Positions 1 through 7,162 of a stretch of 10,008 bases of DNA are shown piece by piece. The translations under genes were made by a program, and so were the position numbers. Within the stretch, counting starts at the first letter, position 1; every line of letters begins with the position of its first letter. Location of the stretch: assembly GCA_004322325.1 (NCBI GenBank), contig SCTP01000033.1:1-10008 (forward strand). The letters run 5' to 3'. Below the pieces are notes generated by a model. The model ran no database searches, was not told where the DNA came from, and saw only the letters and a program-made list of their open reading frames with translations. The stretch comes from Gammaproteobacteria bacterium. GTDB taxonomy: Bacteria; Pseudomonadota; Gammaproteobacteria; DSM-16500.

Positions 1-1
1 G

Positions 2-388
2 CCGGTAGACAGAAATGGTCAACTCGTCGAAGATTTAAGCGTTCCTGGCGCGCAAACATATATAACCTGGTACCGGAACCGTGTGGTCGATGTGAAAGGT
101 GAGCCATTGAAAGATGCGAATGGTAATCTCCTTTCAGGAGAGGAGGCTAAAAAAGCATTAATGGAAGGAGCAGGAATTAAATGGCTACAGTATAGCCAGC
201 AAAGAAAAAAACTGCAGGTTAATGTTAATGAGCAATGGATAGAGGATCTCAGACGAAAATTCCTTCACCGTAGCCCTACGCCTGCCTACGCCACTTCTTC
301 AGGGTATACTTTATTTGCTTCGCCGCTTCGAAAGAACGTGATTGATATCACATCCATACCAAAACCAGCGCCTTATAAGAAGCGCTAA
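2..388 (+). CDS. Unrecognised protein, C-terminal part only (5' end outside window)
   Basis: The reading frame is open from the left edge to a TAA at 386-388, giving 128 visible residues. There is no convincing internal start: a GTG at 83 is in frame but has no clear ribosome binding site, and coding-like sequence continues upstream of it, so I treat the gene as truncated by the window. The visible part is hydrophilic and mixed in charge, with no membrane segment or Cys/His metal cluster. It contains a Trp-Tyr-Arg stretch, a charged region rich in Lys, Glu and Asn, and a Ser/Pro/Tyr-rich tail ending in Lys-Lys-Arg. I do not recognise the family and assign no function. It converges with ppiD: the two stop codons overlap in the four bases 385-388, leaving no room for a terminator between the genes. 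Confidence 0.7.
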   Translation, partial: PVDRNGQLVEDLSVPGAQTYITWYRNRVVDVKGEPLKDANGNLLSGEEAKKALMEGAGIKWLQYSQQRKKLQVNVNEQWIEDLRRKFLHRSPTPAYATSSGYTLFASPLRKNVIDITSIPKPAPYKKR

Positions 389-1995
389 GGTTGGCTACCT
401 GACTGCTGAATTTCAATCTTCGCTTGCCGCATCTGGCTTTGCTTGTATAACTCATATTCTAATAAACCATCACTATTTTGCACTTGTTCTGCAAAAATAG
501 CGGCTTGTTTTTTATCTAGCACAACACCTTCTTTCACCCCACTCAGTGCCACAATCGCATAGCCATTCGGCAATCGAGTCACACCATACGTTATCTTGGT
601 ATGAATAGGGGCAGGATTCGGCAAGCTAAATGCCATATCTAAAATAGCCGAATCCACTTTTGTGGAATAACGTCCAAGATAACCCGCATCATTCCAAGTT
701 AATTGATGAGCGGCTGCCAACACCTTCGGATCTGCACCTGCTTGCAATTTCGCCTTGAGATCATCCGCTAATTTTGCAGCACGAGCCGTTGCTTCTTCTG
801 TCTTTAACGTAGCCGTAATTTGGCTGGAAACATCTTTCAATGGCAATAAGGTCGAAGCAACATGCGATTTGAGTCGCAATACGATGACTGTTTCAGGATT
901 TAATTGAATCACATCGCTATTGTTATGTAAGTTCATCACATCATTGCTGAAAGCAATATCGCGAACCTTTTTGTTCTGAGAAATATCGTTACCTGCTTTA
1001 TCCCGTGTAAATAGTTCGCTCGTTTGAATAGGAAGATTCAACGTCTTAGCAGCCACCGCTAAGGAATCAGGATGCTCGTAGGTAAGATTGGCTAACTGTT
1101 CGCGTAAATCGGCCAATTTTTCTTCTGCATGTTGACGAACATAAGCTTCTTTTACTTTATCTTTCACTGCTTCAAATGACTGGACTTTTTGTCCTTTTTG
1201 TTGCGTGTAAGAACTAATGTTTTCCTCATAATAACCTCTTAACACATCCTCACTCGGATTCATTTTCACGGCCAAGTCTTTCAGCGACAAGGTAATATAC
1301 TCAACACTCACTTGCTCTGGCGTCATGAAGTCATTTTGATGCTGCTCATAATAGTGTTGAATTTGCGCTTGAGAAATGGTGATCGGCTGCGATAGAAAAT
1401 ACTGAACCGGTAAATTAATGTATTGAATAGCGCGTTCTTGATTTACCAAGCTAATGGTATAACTGACTTCCGCTGGCAAAGCAAAAGAAGTTAAAGCGAT
1501 GCCTAATTTTGGCTGATCAATGAGAAGGCTGGCGTGGATAAGCTTAAGAAATTCGCCCGTCGATAGCAAAGAAGAGGATAACACTTCCTGGAAACGCTCA
1601 ATGGAAAACTTTCCATTCACTTGAAACGAGGGAATGCTTTGTAGATAAGCATCTACTTGAGCATCTGAAATCCAAAAACCTTGTGATAATGAAGCTTGCT
1701 TTAACACTTCACCTTCTACTAGCGTCTGCAAGGCACGGTCTTTTAGTACAGCTTCATCTTTTGCTAAAGGAGAATTTAAACCATATTGGCTCTGAACTTG
1801 ATGATGTAAGCGTTCGTAGGCCGCTGCGAGCTGCTCTCTGGAAATTTCGACACTATTCACTTTTGCAATAATAGTATCATTCGCCCCGCCGAGAAAATAA
1901 CTATGAATACCCCATAGAGCAAAGGTCAGGATGATGATGCTAATAATAACGCTTGCTATCCAACCTTGTGTGTAATCACGAATGGTTTGCAGCAT
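385..1995 (-). CDS. ppiD: PpiD-type periplasmic folding chaperone lacking the parvulin domain
   Basis: PpiD is an inner-membrane-anchored chaperone on the periplasmic face that interacts with substrates leaving the SecYEG translocon. This 536-residue protein has a short cytoplasmic N-terminus, one membrane helix (about residues 12-34) and a SurA_N-like chaperone region (about 40-265) with good similarity to E. coli PpiD, for example FMTPEQ at 223-228. The sequence then passes at about residues 265-275 straight into the region that follows the parvulin domain in E. coli PpiD. The roughly 87-residue difference from the 623-residue E. coli protein is about the size of that domain, which has little or no isomerase activity in E. 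coli. The ATG lies 28 bases after tRNA-Asp, with only a weak purine-rich site (GAGCGA) before it. It is probably transcribed with hupB and the two tRNAs. PpiD identity is firm; the domain loss rests on comparison from memory. Confidence 0.9.
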   Translation of the reverse strand: MLQTIRDYTQGWIASVIISIIILTFALWGIHSYFLGGANDTIIAKVNSVEISREQLAAAYERLHHQVQSQYGLNSPLAKDEAVLKDRALQTLVEGEVLKQASLSQGFWISDAQVDAYLQSIPSFQVNGKFSIERFQEVLSSSLLSTGEFLKLIHASLLIDQPKLGIALTSFALPAEVSYTISLVNQERAIQYINLPVQYFLSQPITISQAQIQHYYEQHQNDFMTPEQVSVEYITLSLKDLAVKMNPSEDVLRGYYEENISSYTQQKGQKVQSFEAVKDKVKEAYVRQHAEEKLADLREQLANLTYEHPDSLAVAAKTLNLPIQTSELFTRDKAGNDISQNKKVRDIAFSNDVMNLHNNSDVIQLNPETVIVLRLKSHVASTLLPLKDVSSQITATLKTEEATARAAKLADDLKAKLQAGADPKVLAAAHQLTWNDAGYLGRYSTKVDSAILDMAFSLPNPAPIHTKITYGVTRLPNGYAIVALSGVKEGVVLDKKQAAIFAEQVQNSDGLLEYELYKQSQMRQAKIEIQQSGSQP

Positions 1996-2023
1996 TGTTT
2001 CGCTCGACTAAGTCATAATTTAA

Positions 2024-2097
2024 CGGAGTGGACGGGGCTCGAACCCGCGACCCCCGGCGTGACAGGCCGGTATTCTAACCAACTGAACTACCACTCC
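2024..2097 (-). tRNA. tRNA-Asp (GUC)
   Basis: A complete cloverleaf can be drawn. The seven-base acceptor stem (GGAGTGG with CCACTCC) is fully paired and is followed by discriminator G. The anticodon stem CCGGC/GCCGG holds a loop with anticodon GTC (complement at 2061-2063), and the T-loop reads TTCGAGC. The sequence is very close to E. coli tRNA-Asp. The three bases after the discriminator are TTA, so CCA is not encoded. It lies 15 bases after tRNA-Val and 28 bases before ppiD. Confidence 0.97.
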
Positions 2098-2112
2098 TCA
2101 GATAATCACATC

Positions 2113-2185
2113 TGGGTGCTGAGGGGATCGAACCCCCGACATTCGCCTTGTAAGGGCGATGCTCTCCCAGCTGAGCTAAGCACCC
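2113..2185 (-). tRNA. tRNA-Val (UAC)
   Basis: A complete cloverleaf can be drawn: acceptor GGGTGCT with AGCACCC, discriminator A, anticodon stem TCGCC/GGCGA, anticodon TAC (complement at 2150-2152) and T-loop TTCGATC. It closely matches the gammaproteobacterial tRNA-Val(UAC). The next bases are GAT, so CCA is not encoded and must be added enzymatically. Its 5' end is 16 bases after the hupB stop codon and no promoter is visible in that gap, so it is probably cut out of the hupB transcript. Confidence 0.97.
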
Positions 2186-2201
2186 AATCCTACACAAATC
2201 C

Positions 2202-2501
2202 TTATGATTTGCTATCCTCTTTACCCGCTTCTTTTACCGCTTCTTTTAATGCTTTCCCAGCTTTGAAACTCACCACTTTCGAAGCATTAATTTTGATCTT
2301 TTCGCCCGTCAATGGGTTACGCCCTTCACGTGCAGCACGTTGCTTCACCACAAACGCACCCCAGTTAACCAACACCACTGGGTCGTCATTTTTCAAGGAG
2401 GAAGTAATACCTTCCAACAATGCATCTAACGCCCGGCTTGCTGCCACTTTGGTTATTTCTGCTTTATCAGCAACCCAATCAATCAATTCTGTCTTGTTCA
2501 T
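2202..2501 (-). CDS. hupB: DNA-binding protein HU, beta type
   Basis: HU is a small dimeric nucleoid protein that bends and compacts DNA without strong sequence preference. The protein is 99 residues against about 90 for E. coli HU-beta. It has the N-terminal helical dimerisation region (1-40), the beta segment, and the DNA-intercalating arm with the GRNP signature at 60-63, so the intercalating proline is Pro63 as in E. coli. The usual GFG segment reads Asn46-Trp47-Gly48. The C-terminus is extended by about nine charged residues, apparently through a 12-base tandem duplication that repeats Lys-Glu-Ala. The start has a purine-rich site (GAGAAGAAG) close upstream. A strong-looking promoter and a structured leader precede it, and tRNA-Val follows 16 bases after the stop. 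Its position after lon favours hupB over an IHF subunit. Confidence 0.95.
   Translation of the reverse strand: MNKTELIDWVADKAEITKVAASRALDALLEGITSSLKNDDPVVLVNWGAFVVKQRAAREGRNPLTGEKIKINASKVVSFKAGKALKEAVKEAGKEDSKS
2225..2248 (-). repeat. 12-base in-frame tandem repeat in the HU tail
   Basis: Two perfect adjacent copies of a 12-base unit (2225-2236 and 2237-2248) together encode Lys-Glu-Ala-Val, Lys-Glu-Ala and the first two bases of the Gly93 codon. The duplication accounts for part of the extension beyond the usual 90-residue HU length. Confidence 0.7.
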
Positions 2502-2550
2502 ATCTTCTTCTCTCTATCCATAGTTAAAATAGTTTTTACAATCTTCATGT

Positions 2551-2585
2551 TACCAGCTTAGCGTTACATCCCTTGTAACCTGGTA
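2551..2585 (-). promoter_or_regulatory. Interrupted inverted repeat in the hupB leader
   Basis: In the hupB transcript direction, a 6-base outer arm (2580-2585) and 6-base inner arm (2574-2579) surround a 5-base loop (2569-2573). They pair perfectly with 2563-2568 (inner) and 2551-2556 (outer), leaving one 6-base bulge (2557-2562). The RNA could form a 12-bp hairpin about 49 bases before the hupB start. The inner part, GTTACA-N5-TGTAAC, could instead be a DNA operator. No T-run follows it, so it is not a standard intrinsic terminator. Confidence 0.55.
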
Positions 2586-2603
2586 GCTCGTAACGAAGTG
2601 TGA

Positions 2604-2633
2604 TTTATACCAACTGAATCAAACTTATGTCAA
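2604..2633 (-). promoter_or_regulatory. Promoter of hupB (sigma-70 type)
   Basis: A perfect -35 box TTGACA (2628-2633) is separated by 18 bases from a -10 box TATAAA (2604-2609, five of six consensus bases). Transcription would start near 2597, giving a leader of about 95 bases that includes the inverted repeat. The -35 box begins 18 bases after the lon stop codon. This is the best promoter match I found in the window. Confidence 0.75.
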
Positions 2634-2651
2634 GCAAGTTTATGAAAATAT

Positions 2652-5090
2652 TTAGTGGGTTCCTACTCTGTCTGTTTTATCTGACTTACGCAGCTTCACT
2701 TTTTTGCCAACACTCACCACACTTGACTTGGTTTTCTTATTCTTACGCGGTAATCGTTCCGGATAACCCGCAATCGCTGAGCTTAATACTTCGTCGATCC
2801 AACGTACAGGCTTGATGTTGAGATCCTGCTTAATATTATCAGGAATTTCTTTCAAATCCTTCACATTTTCCACGGGAATAATGACATTCTTAATCCCGCT
2901 GCGATGTGCCGCCAGCAGCTTTTCTTTGACACCGCCAATCGGCAAGACTTCACCCCGCAAGGTGATTTCACCCGTCATGGCATAGTTAGCGCGTACAGGC
3001 ATATTCGTGATAACCGACACCAAGGCAGTACACATGCTAATACCCGCACTCGGCCCATCTTTCGGCGTTGCCCCCTCGGGAACGTGGATATGGATATCGT
3101 GCTTCTCAAAGAAGTTCTTGGGCACGCCTAGTAAGCTAGAACGCGCTCTTACGACAGATAAGGCTGCTTGAATCGATTCTTGCATTACCTCACCCAATTG
3201 GCCTGTGTAAATCGTTTTCCCCTTTCCAGGCAAGACAATCGCTTCAATGCTGAGCAATTCGCCGCCCACTTCTGTCCATGCAAGGCCTTTAACTTGACCA
3301 ATTTGGTCTTGCTGATCCGCAATATCATACCGAAAACGCCGTACACCCAAATAATGCTCAAGATCCTCGGGTTCAACGCGGGCTTTTTCCCCTTTTATCT
3401 TCAGGAGAATTTCCTTCACGACTTTACGACAAATTTTTGAAATTTCTCGTTCTAAATTACGTACCCCCGCTTCACGCGTATAGTAACGAACAATCGCTTG
3501 GATCGTTTCAGCTGGTATTTCAATCTCAGATGGCTTCAAGCCAGCAGCTTGGATCTGTTTGGGTATTAAATGGCGTAAGGCAATATTCACTTTTTCATCT
3601 TCGGTATAACCCGGAATGCGAATGATTTCCATACGATCACGCAAAGCAGGCGGAATATCTAACGTATTCGCCGTTGCCATGAACATGACTTTGGAGAGAT
3701 CAAAATCTACTTCGAGGTAATGATCGTTAAAAGCATGGTTTTGCTCGGGATCGAGGACTTCTAATAAAGCAGAAGCAGGATCGCCACGAAAATCCATTGA
3801 CATTTTATCGATTTCATCGAGCATGTAGAGAGGATTGTTTACACCTATTTTAGAAAGCTTTTGAATAATTTTGCCTGGCATCGCACCAATGTAAGTACGT
3901 CGATGACCACGTATTTCTGCTTCGTCACGCACGCCACCTAATGACATACGGACAAATTTTCGGCCTGTCGCATTCGCGATAGATTGTCCTAATGAGGTTT
4001 TACCCACCCCCGGTGGGCCTACTAAGCAAAGAATAGGGCCTTTCAGTTTCTTCACACGTTTTTGAACAGCAAGATATTCAACAATACGTTCTTTAACTTC
4101 TTTCAATCCGTAATGTTCTTCTTCGAGAATTTTTTCCGCTTCCGTCAAATTGACACGGTCAGAACTGCTTTTATCCCACGGCAATGACACCATCACGTCT
4201 AAATAGTTACGGGAGACCGTCCCTTCTGCCGATTGCATCGGCATGACTTTCAGTTTGGCTAACTCCGCCGTGCTTTTTTCATGCGCTTCTTTTGGCATGT
4301 GAGCTTGTTCAATCTTTTTGGCCATCGCCTCAAATTCATTCGGCTCACCTTCGTTTAATTCTTTCTGAATCGCTTTAATTTGCTCATTCAGATAGTATTC
4401 GCGCTGGGTTTTCTCCATTTGACGCTTCACACGTCCGCGTATTTTCTTTTCTACTTGTAATAAATCAATTTCATTTTCCAACAAGGCCATTAAGCTTTCG
4501 AGGCGCTTGGGTAAATAGCTTTGTTCTAATAGTTTTTGCTTTTCTTCTAATTTGATACTGAGATGCGCTGCAATGGTATCCCCTAATCGGCCGCTATCTT
4601 CAATGGCTAAAATCGATGCCATGATCTCAGCTGGAATCTTGCGATTTAATTTGACGTATTGTTCAAATTGCGATTTTAATGAGCGCACAAAAATTTCTAC
4701 TTCGCGCTCACCCGCGCCGTCATCTTCCATGACTTCAATGTCAGCCAGAAAATATTCTTGATTTTCAATGAACCGAATAATCTTGCCGCGCTTCACGCCT
4801 TCTACCAGTACTTTGACAGTGCCATCCGGCAGTTTCAGTAATTGCAATACCGTGGCCAGTGTCCCTACTTGATAAATGGACTGCTCAGTAGGCTGATCTT
4901 CTGTTGCATTCTTTTGCGTGGCCAGCAAAATTTGCTTATCGGCCGCCATGGCGACTTCGAGCGCTTTAATCGAACGCTCACGGCCCACAAATAATGGAAC
5001 AACCATATACGGGTAAACCACCACATCACGTAATGGTAGGACGGGAACACTTAAGGTGGTGGTGTCGCTCGGAGCGGTTGTCATTGTCAT
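2652..5090 (-). CDS. lon: ATP-dependent protease Lon
   Basis: Lon is a cytoplasmic AAA+ serine protease that unfolds and degrades misfolded and short-lived regulatory proteins. Numbering from the ATG at 5090 (812 residues), the N-terminal substrate-binding domain starts near residue 16 (PVLPLRDVVVYP). A helical segment follows, then Walker A GPPGVGKT at 358-365, Walker B with LDEID at 424-428, and the protease domain with catalytic Ser681 (DGPSAG) and Lys724, 43 residues apart as in E. coli. I chose this start because GAGGTGAT at 5095-5102 matches the consensus ribosome binding site and sits 4 bases before it. An upstream in-frame GTG at 5097-5099 lies inside that site. The C-terminus carries about 30 extra residues rich in Lys and Arg compared with the 784-residue E. 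coli protein. It lies about 50 bases after clpX, and no terminator hairpin is visible after its stop. Confidence 0.98.
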   Translation of the reverse strand: MTMTTAPSDTTTLSVPVLPLRDVVVYPYMVVPLFVGRERSIKALEVAMAADKQILLATQKNATEDQPTEQSIYQVGTLATVLQLLKLPDGTVKVLVEGVKRGKIIRFIENQEYFLADIEVMEDDGAGEREVEIFVRSLKSQFEQYVKLNRKIPAEIMASILAIEDSGRLGDTIAAHLSIKLEEKQKLLEQSYLPKRLESLMALLENEIDLLQVEKKIRGRVKRQMEKTQREYYLNEQIKAIQKELNEGEPNEFEAMAKKIEQAHMPKEAHEKSTAELAKLKVMPMQSAEGTVSRNYLDVMVSLPWDKSSSDRVNLTEAEKILEEEHYGLKEVKERIVEYLAVQKRVKKLKGPILCLVGPPGVGKTSLGQSIANATGRKFVRMSLGGVRDEAEIRGHRRTYIGAMPGKIIQKLSKIGVNNPLYMLDEIDKMSMDFRGDPASALLEVLDPEQNHAFNDHYLEVDFDLSKVMFMATANTLDIPPALRDRMEIIRIPGYTEDEKVNIALRHLIPKQIQAAGLKPSEIEIPAETIQAIVRYYTREAGVRNLEREISKICRKVVKEILLKIKGEKARVEPEDLEHYLGVRRFRYDIADQQDQIGQVKGLAWTEVGGELLSIEAIVLPGKGKTIYTGQLGEVMQESIQAALSVVRARSSLLGVPKNFFEKHDIHIHVPEGATPKDGPSAGISMCTALVSVITNMPVRANYAMTGEITLRGEVLPIGGVKEKLLAAHRSGIKNVIIPVENVKDLKEIPDNIKQDLNIKPVRWIDEVLSSAIAGYPERLPRKNKKTKSSVVSVGKKVKLRKSDKTDRVGTH

Positions 5091-5094
5091 ACGG

Positions 5095-5102
5095 ATCACC
5101 TC
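5095..5102 (-). promoter_or_regulatory. Ribosome binding site that decides the lon start
   Basis: GAGGTGAT is an uninterrupted eight-base match to the consensus complementary to the 16S rRNA 3' end. It ends 4 bases before the ATG at 5090, with 8 bases between GAGG and the ATG. It excludes the GTG at 5097-5099 as the start, because that codon is part of the site. Confidence 0.8.
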
Positions 5103-5108
5103 ATCTTC

Positions 5109-5114
5109 ATTATA
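5109..5114 (-). promoter_or_regulatory. Possible -10 box of a lon promoter
   Basis: A perfect TATAAT lies in the clpX-lon gap. The hexamer 17 bases upstream (ATCACG) matches the -35 consensus at only three positions. If used, transcription would start near 5102, so the lon leader would be only about a dozen bases and begin at the ribosome binding site. I saw no clear sigma-32 heat-shock motif. Confidence 0.35.
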
Positions 5115-5141
5115 AGTGACTTAAAAATTATCGTGATGGAA

Positions 5142-6434
5142 CTATTCTGCCGCTGTGGACTGCTGCTGATCATGGCTTTCGTAAATGATCATGGGCTTCG
5201 TTTCACCCCGAATAGTGGCTTCATCGATAATCACTTTTGACACATGACTTAAAGAAGGAAGTTCATACATGATATCCAGCAGCGCTTTTTCTAAGATAGA
5301 GCGCAAACCTCTCGCCCCCGTCTTTTTCTCCACGCAACGATCAGCGATCGCTTGTAGTGCTGCTTCACGAAATTCCAACCCAACATTTTCCATCTCAAAG
5401 AGCTTACGATATTGTTTAATCAGCGCATTTTTAGGTTCGATCAAAATACTCACTAAGGCTTCTTTATCAAGCTCCTCTAAGGTCGCTGTGACGGGTAAAC
5501 GGCCGATGAGCTCGGGGATTAAGCCGTATTTAATCAAATCAGAGGGCTCTACTTCACGCAATAAGCTGCCAATGTTCTTGGAATCATCTTTACCGTGGAT
5601 TTCGGCTGAAAACCCGATGCCGGATTTTTCAGAACGATCACGGATAATCTTTTCTAAGCCAGCAAAAGCACCGCCGCAGATAAAGAGAATATTCCGTGTA
5701 TCTACTTGAATAAACTCTTGTTGCGGATGTTTTCTTCCCCCTTGGGGTGGAACGGATGCCATTGTCCCTTCAATTAATTTGAGCAAGGCTTGTTGCACAC
5801 CTTCGCCTGAGACATCGCGGGTAATAGAAGGGTTTTCTGATTTACGGGAAATTTTGTCGATTTCGTCAATATAAACAATACCCATTTGCGCTTTCGTGAC
5901 ATCGTATTCACAACGCTGCAAGAGCTTTTGAATGATGCTTTCCACGTCTTCGCCCACATAGCCTGCTTCGGTCAGCGTGGTGGCATCAGCGATCACAAAT
6001 GGCACGTTTAAGAGGCGTGCTAACGTTTCAGCTAATAACGTCTTACCACTGCCTGTTGGCCCAATCAGTAAGATATTACTTTTATTCAGCTCGATTTCAT
6101 CTTGCTTAACAGAATGATTACGCAAGCGTTTGTAATGATTATATACCGCGACGGACAATACTTTTTTAGCTAACGTTTGGCCAATGACATATTCATCCAA
6201 CGTCTTACAAATCTCGGTTGGCGTGGGCAGCCGGGGTAAAGTATCAGAGGGGGCAGCCGCCTTATCTCCACGTGTTTCCTCGTTAATAATGTCGTTACAC
6301 AGTGAAACGCATTCATCACACACATAGACAGACGGCCCTGCGATTAGCTTACGCACTTCATGCTGGCTTTTGCCACAAAAAGAGCAATGAAACACCTTAT
6401 CTCTTCCACTATTGCCGCGCTGGTCATTACTCAT
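5142..6434 (-). CDS. clpX: ATP-dependent Clp protease ATP-binding subunit ClpX
   Basis: ClpX is the hexameric AAA+ unfoldase that recognises tagged substrates and feeds them into the ClpP chamber. The 430-residue protein is complete. It has an N-terminal zinc-binding domain with Cys17, Cys20, Cys39 and Cys42, Walker A GPTGSGKT at 125-132, pore loop GYVG at 158-161, Walker B VYIDEID at 187-193, the RKH loop at 234-236, the ClpP-docking IGF tripeptide at 273-275, and a sensor-2 GARGLR at 373-378. All expected functional residues are present and the length is normal for the family. The ATG has an AGAGG ribosome binding site about 9 bases upstream. It lies 78 bases after clpP and about 50 bases before lon, consistent with a clpP-clpX-lon order in which ClpP and ClpX act as one protease. 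Confidence 0.99.
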   Translation of the reverse strand: MSNDQRGNSGRDKVFHCSFCGKSQHEVRKLIAGPSVYVCDECVSLCNDIINEETRGDKAAAPSDTLPRLPTPTEICKTLDEYVIGQTLAKKVLSVAVYNHYKRLRNHSVKQDEIELNKSNILLIGPTGSGKTLLAETLARLLNVPFVIADATTLTEAGYVGEDVESIIQKLLQRCEYDVTKAQMGIVYIDEIDKISRKSENPSITRDVSGEGVQQALLKLIEGTMASVPPQGGRKHPQQEFIQVDTRNILFICGGAFAGLEKIIRDRSEKSGIGFSAEIHGKDDSKNIGSLLREVEPSDLIKYGLIPELIGRLPVTATLEELDKEALVSILIEPKNALIKQYRKLFEMENVGLEFREAALQAIADRCVEKKTGARGLRSILEKALLDIMYELPSLSHVSKVIIDEATIRGETKPMIIYESHDQQQSTAAE

Positions 6435-6512
6435 AAATCAGGCCTCTTCAGTTGTATATCTGTTAAATAAGGACGATTTCCACAAAATCAACTGATACCC
6501 ATACATATATTA

Positions 6513-7139
6513 TTACTTCTTCTTGTCACGAGAATCGAGTAAATTATCGACAATCCCATAAGCCAATGCCCTTTCAGCATTCATAAAATAGTCTCTATCC
6601 GTGTCTTTGGCGATAATGTCTTCGGGTTGACCCGTATGGTAAGCCAAAATCTTATTGAGCTGGGCTCGGATCTTTAAGGTTTCTTCTGCATGGATGGCGA
6701 TATCGGATGCTTGCCCTTGCACACCGCCTAATGGCTGGTGGATCATGACACGGGCATTCGGCAAGCAATAACGCTTCCCGCGCGCCCCACCTGCTAGCAG
6801 GAAGGCCCCCATGCTGGCCGCCTGGCCTAGGCACATGGTACTGACGTCAGGTTTGATAAACTGCATCGTATCGTAAATGGCTAAGCCTGCGGTGACGACG
6901 CCACCTGGTGAGTTGATATAAATAGAAATATCTTTGTCTGGGTTTTCTGATTCTAAGAACAATAATTGCGCAACAACCAGATTGGCAACATGATCATCAA
7001 TAGGGCCCCCTAGGAAGATAACTCGATCTTTTAATAGCCTAGAGTAAATATCAAACGCTCGTTCACCTCGCGCCGTTTGTTCCACCACCATTGGCACTAG
7101 GTTGGCGGTGAGCATCGCATGATTAGTTGTGTAAGACAT
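6513..7139 (-). CDS. clpP: ATP-dependent Clp protease proteolytic subunit ClpP
   Basis: ClpP forms the tetradecameric serine-protease barrel that degrades proteins delivered by ClpX (and by ClpA where present). The 208-residue protein carries the full catalytic triad: Ser109 in the GQAASMGA segment, His134 in the MIHQPLGG segment and Asp183 in the DRDYF segment, each offset by two from E. coli Ser111, His136 and Asp185. By comparison with E. coli, a propeptide of about 12 residues would be removed autocatalytically before NLVPMVVEQ. That cleavage site is inferred. The C-terminus ends in three lysines. The ATG is preceded by a purine-rich site (AGGAAAGGAA). It lies only 23 bases after the tig stop, so tig and clpP are very likely cotranscribed. 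Confidence 0.99.
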   Translation of the reverse strand: MSYTTNHAMLTANLVPMVVEQTARGERAFDIYSRLLKDRVIFLGGPIDDHVANLVVAQLLFLESENPDKDISIYINSPGGVVTAGLAIYDTMQFIKPDVSTMCLGQAASMGAFLLAGGARGKRYCLPNARVMIHQPLGGVQGQASDIAIHAEETLKIRAQLNKILAYHTGQPEDIIAKDTDRDYFMNAERALAYGIVDNLLDSRDKKK

Positions 7140-7162
7140 ATAGGTTCCTTTCCTAGTTAATA

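Noticed and set aside
1966..2523. A 185-codon open frame on the plus strand across two tRNAs and hupB
   Set aside because: It runs antisense through two tRNA genes and a firmly identified HU gene, and its translation contains tRNA-derived sequence. It is a shadow frame.
5269..5709. A 146-codon open frame on the plus strand inside clpX
   Set aside because: It lies wholly antisense to conserved ClpX coding sequence and its Ser/Lys-rich translation reflects the complementary codons. No start signal is evident.
6464..6491. Possible clpX promoter (TTGATT, 16 bases, TATTTA) in the clpP-clpX gap
   Set aside because: The -10 matches the consensus at only three of six positions and the spacing is short. 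A separate clpX promoter is plausible from E. coli, but this sequence does not support it well.
6449..6494. Inverted CAGTTG/CAACTG pair in the clpP-clpX gap
   Set aside because: Six-base arms separated by 34 bases are expected by chance, and no supporting structure lies between them.
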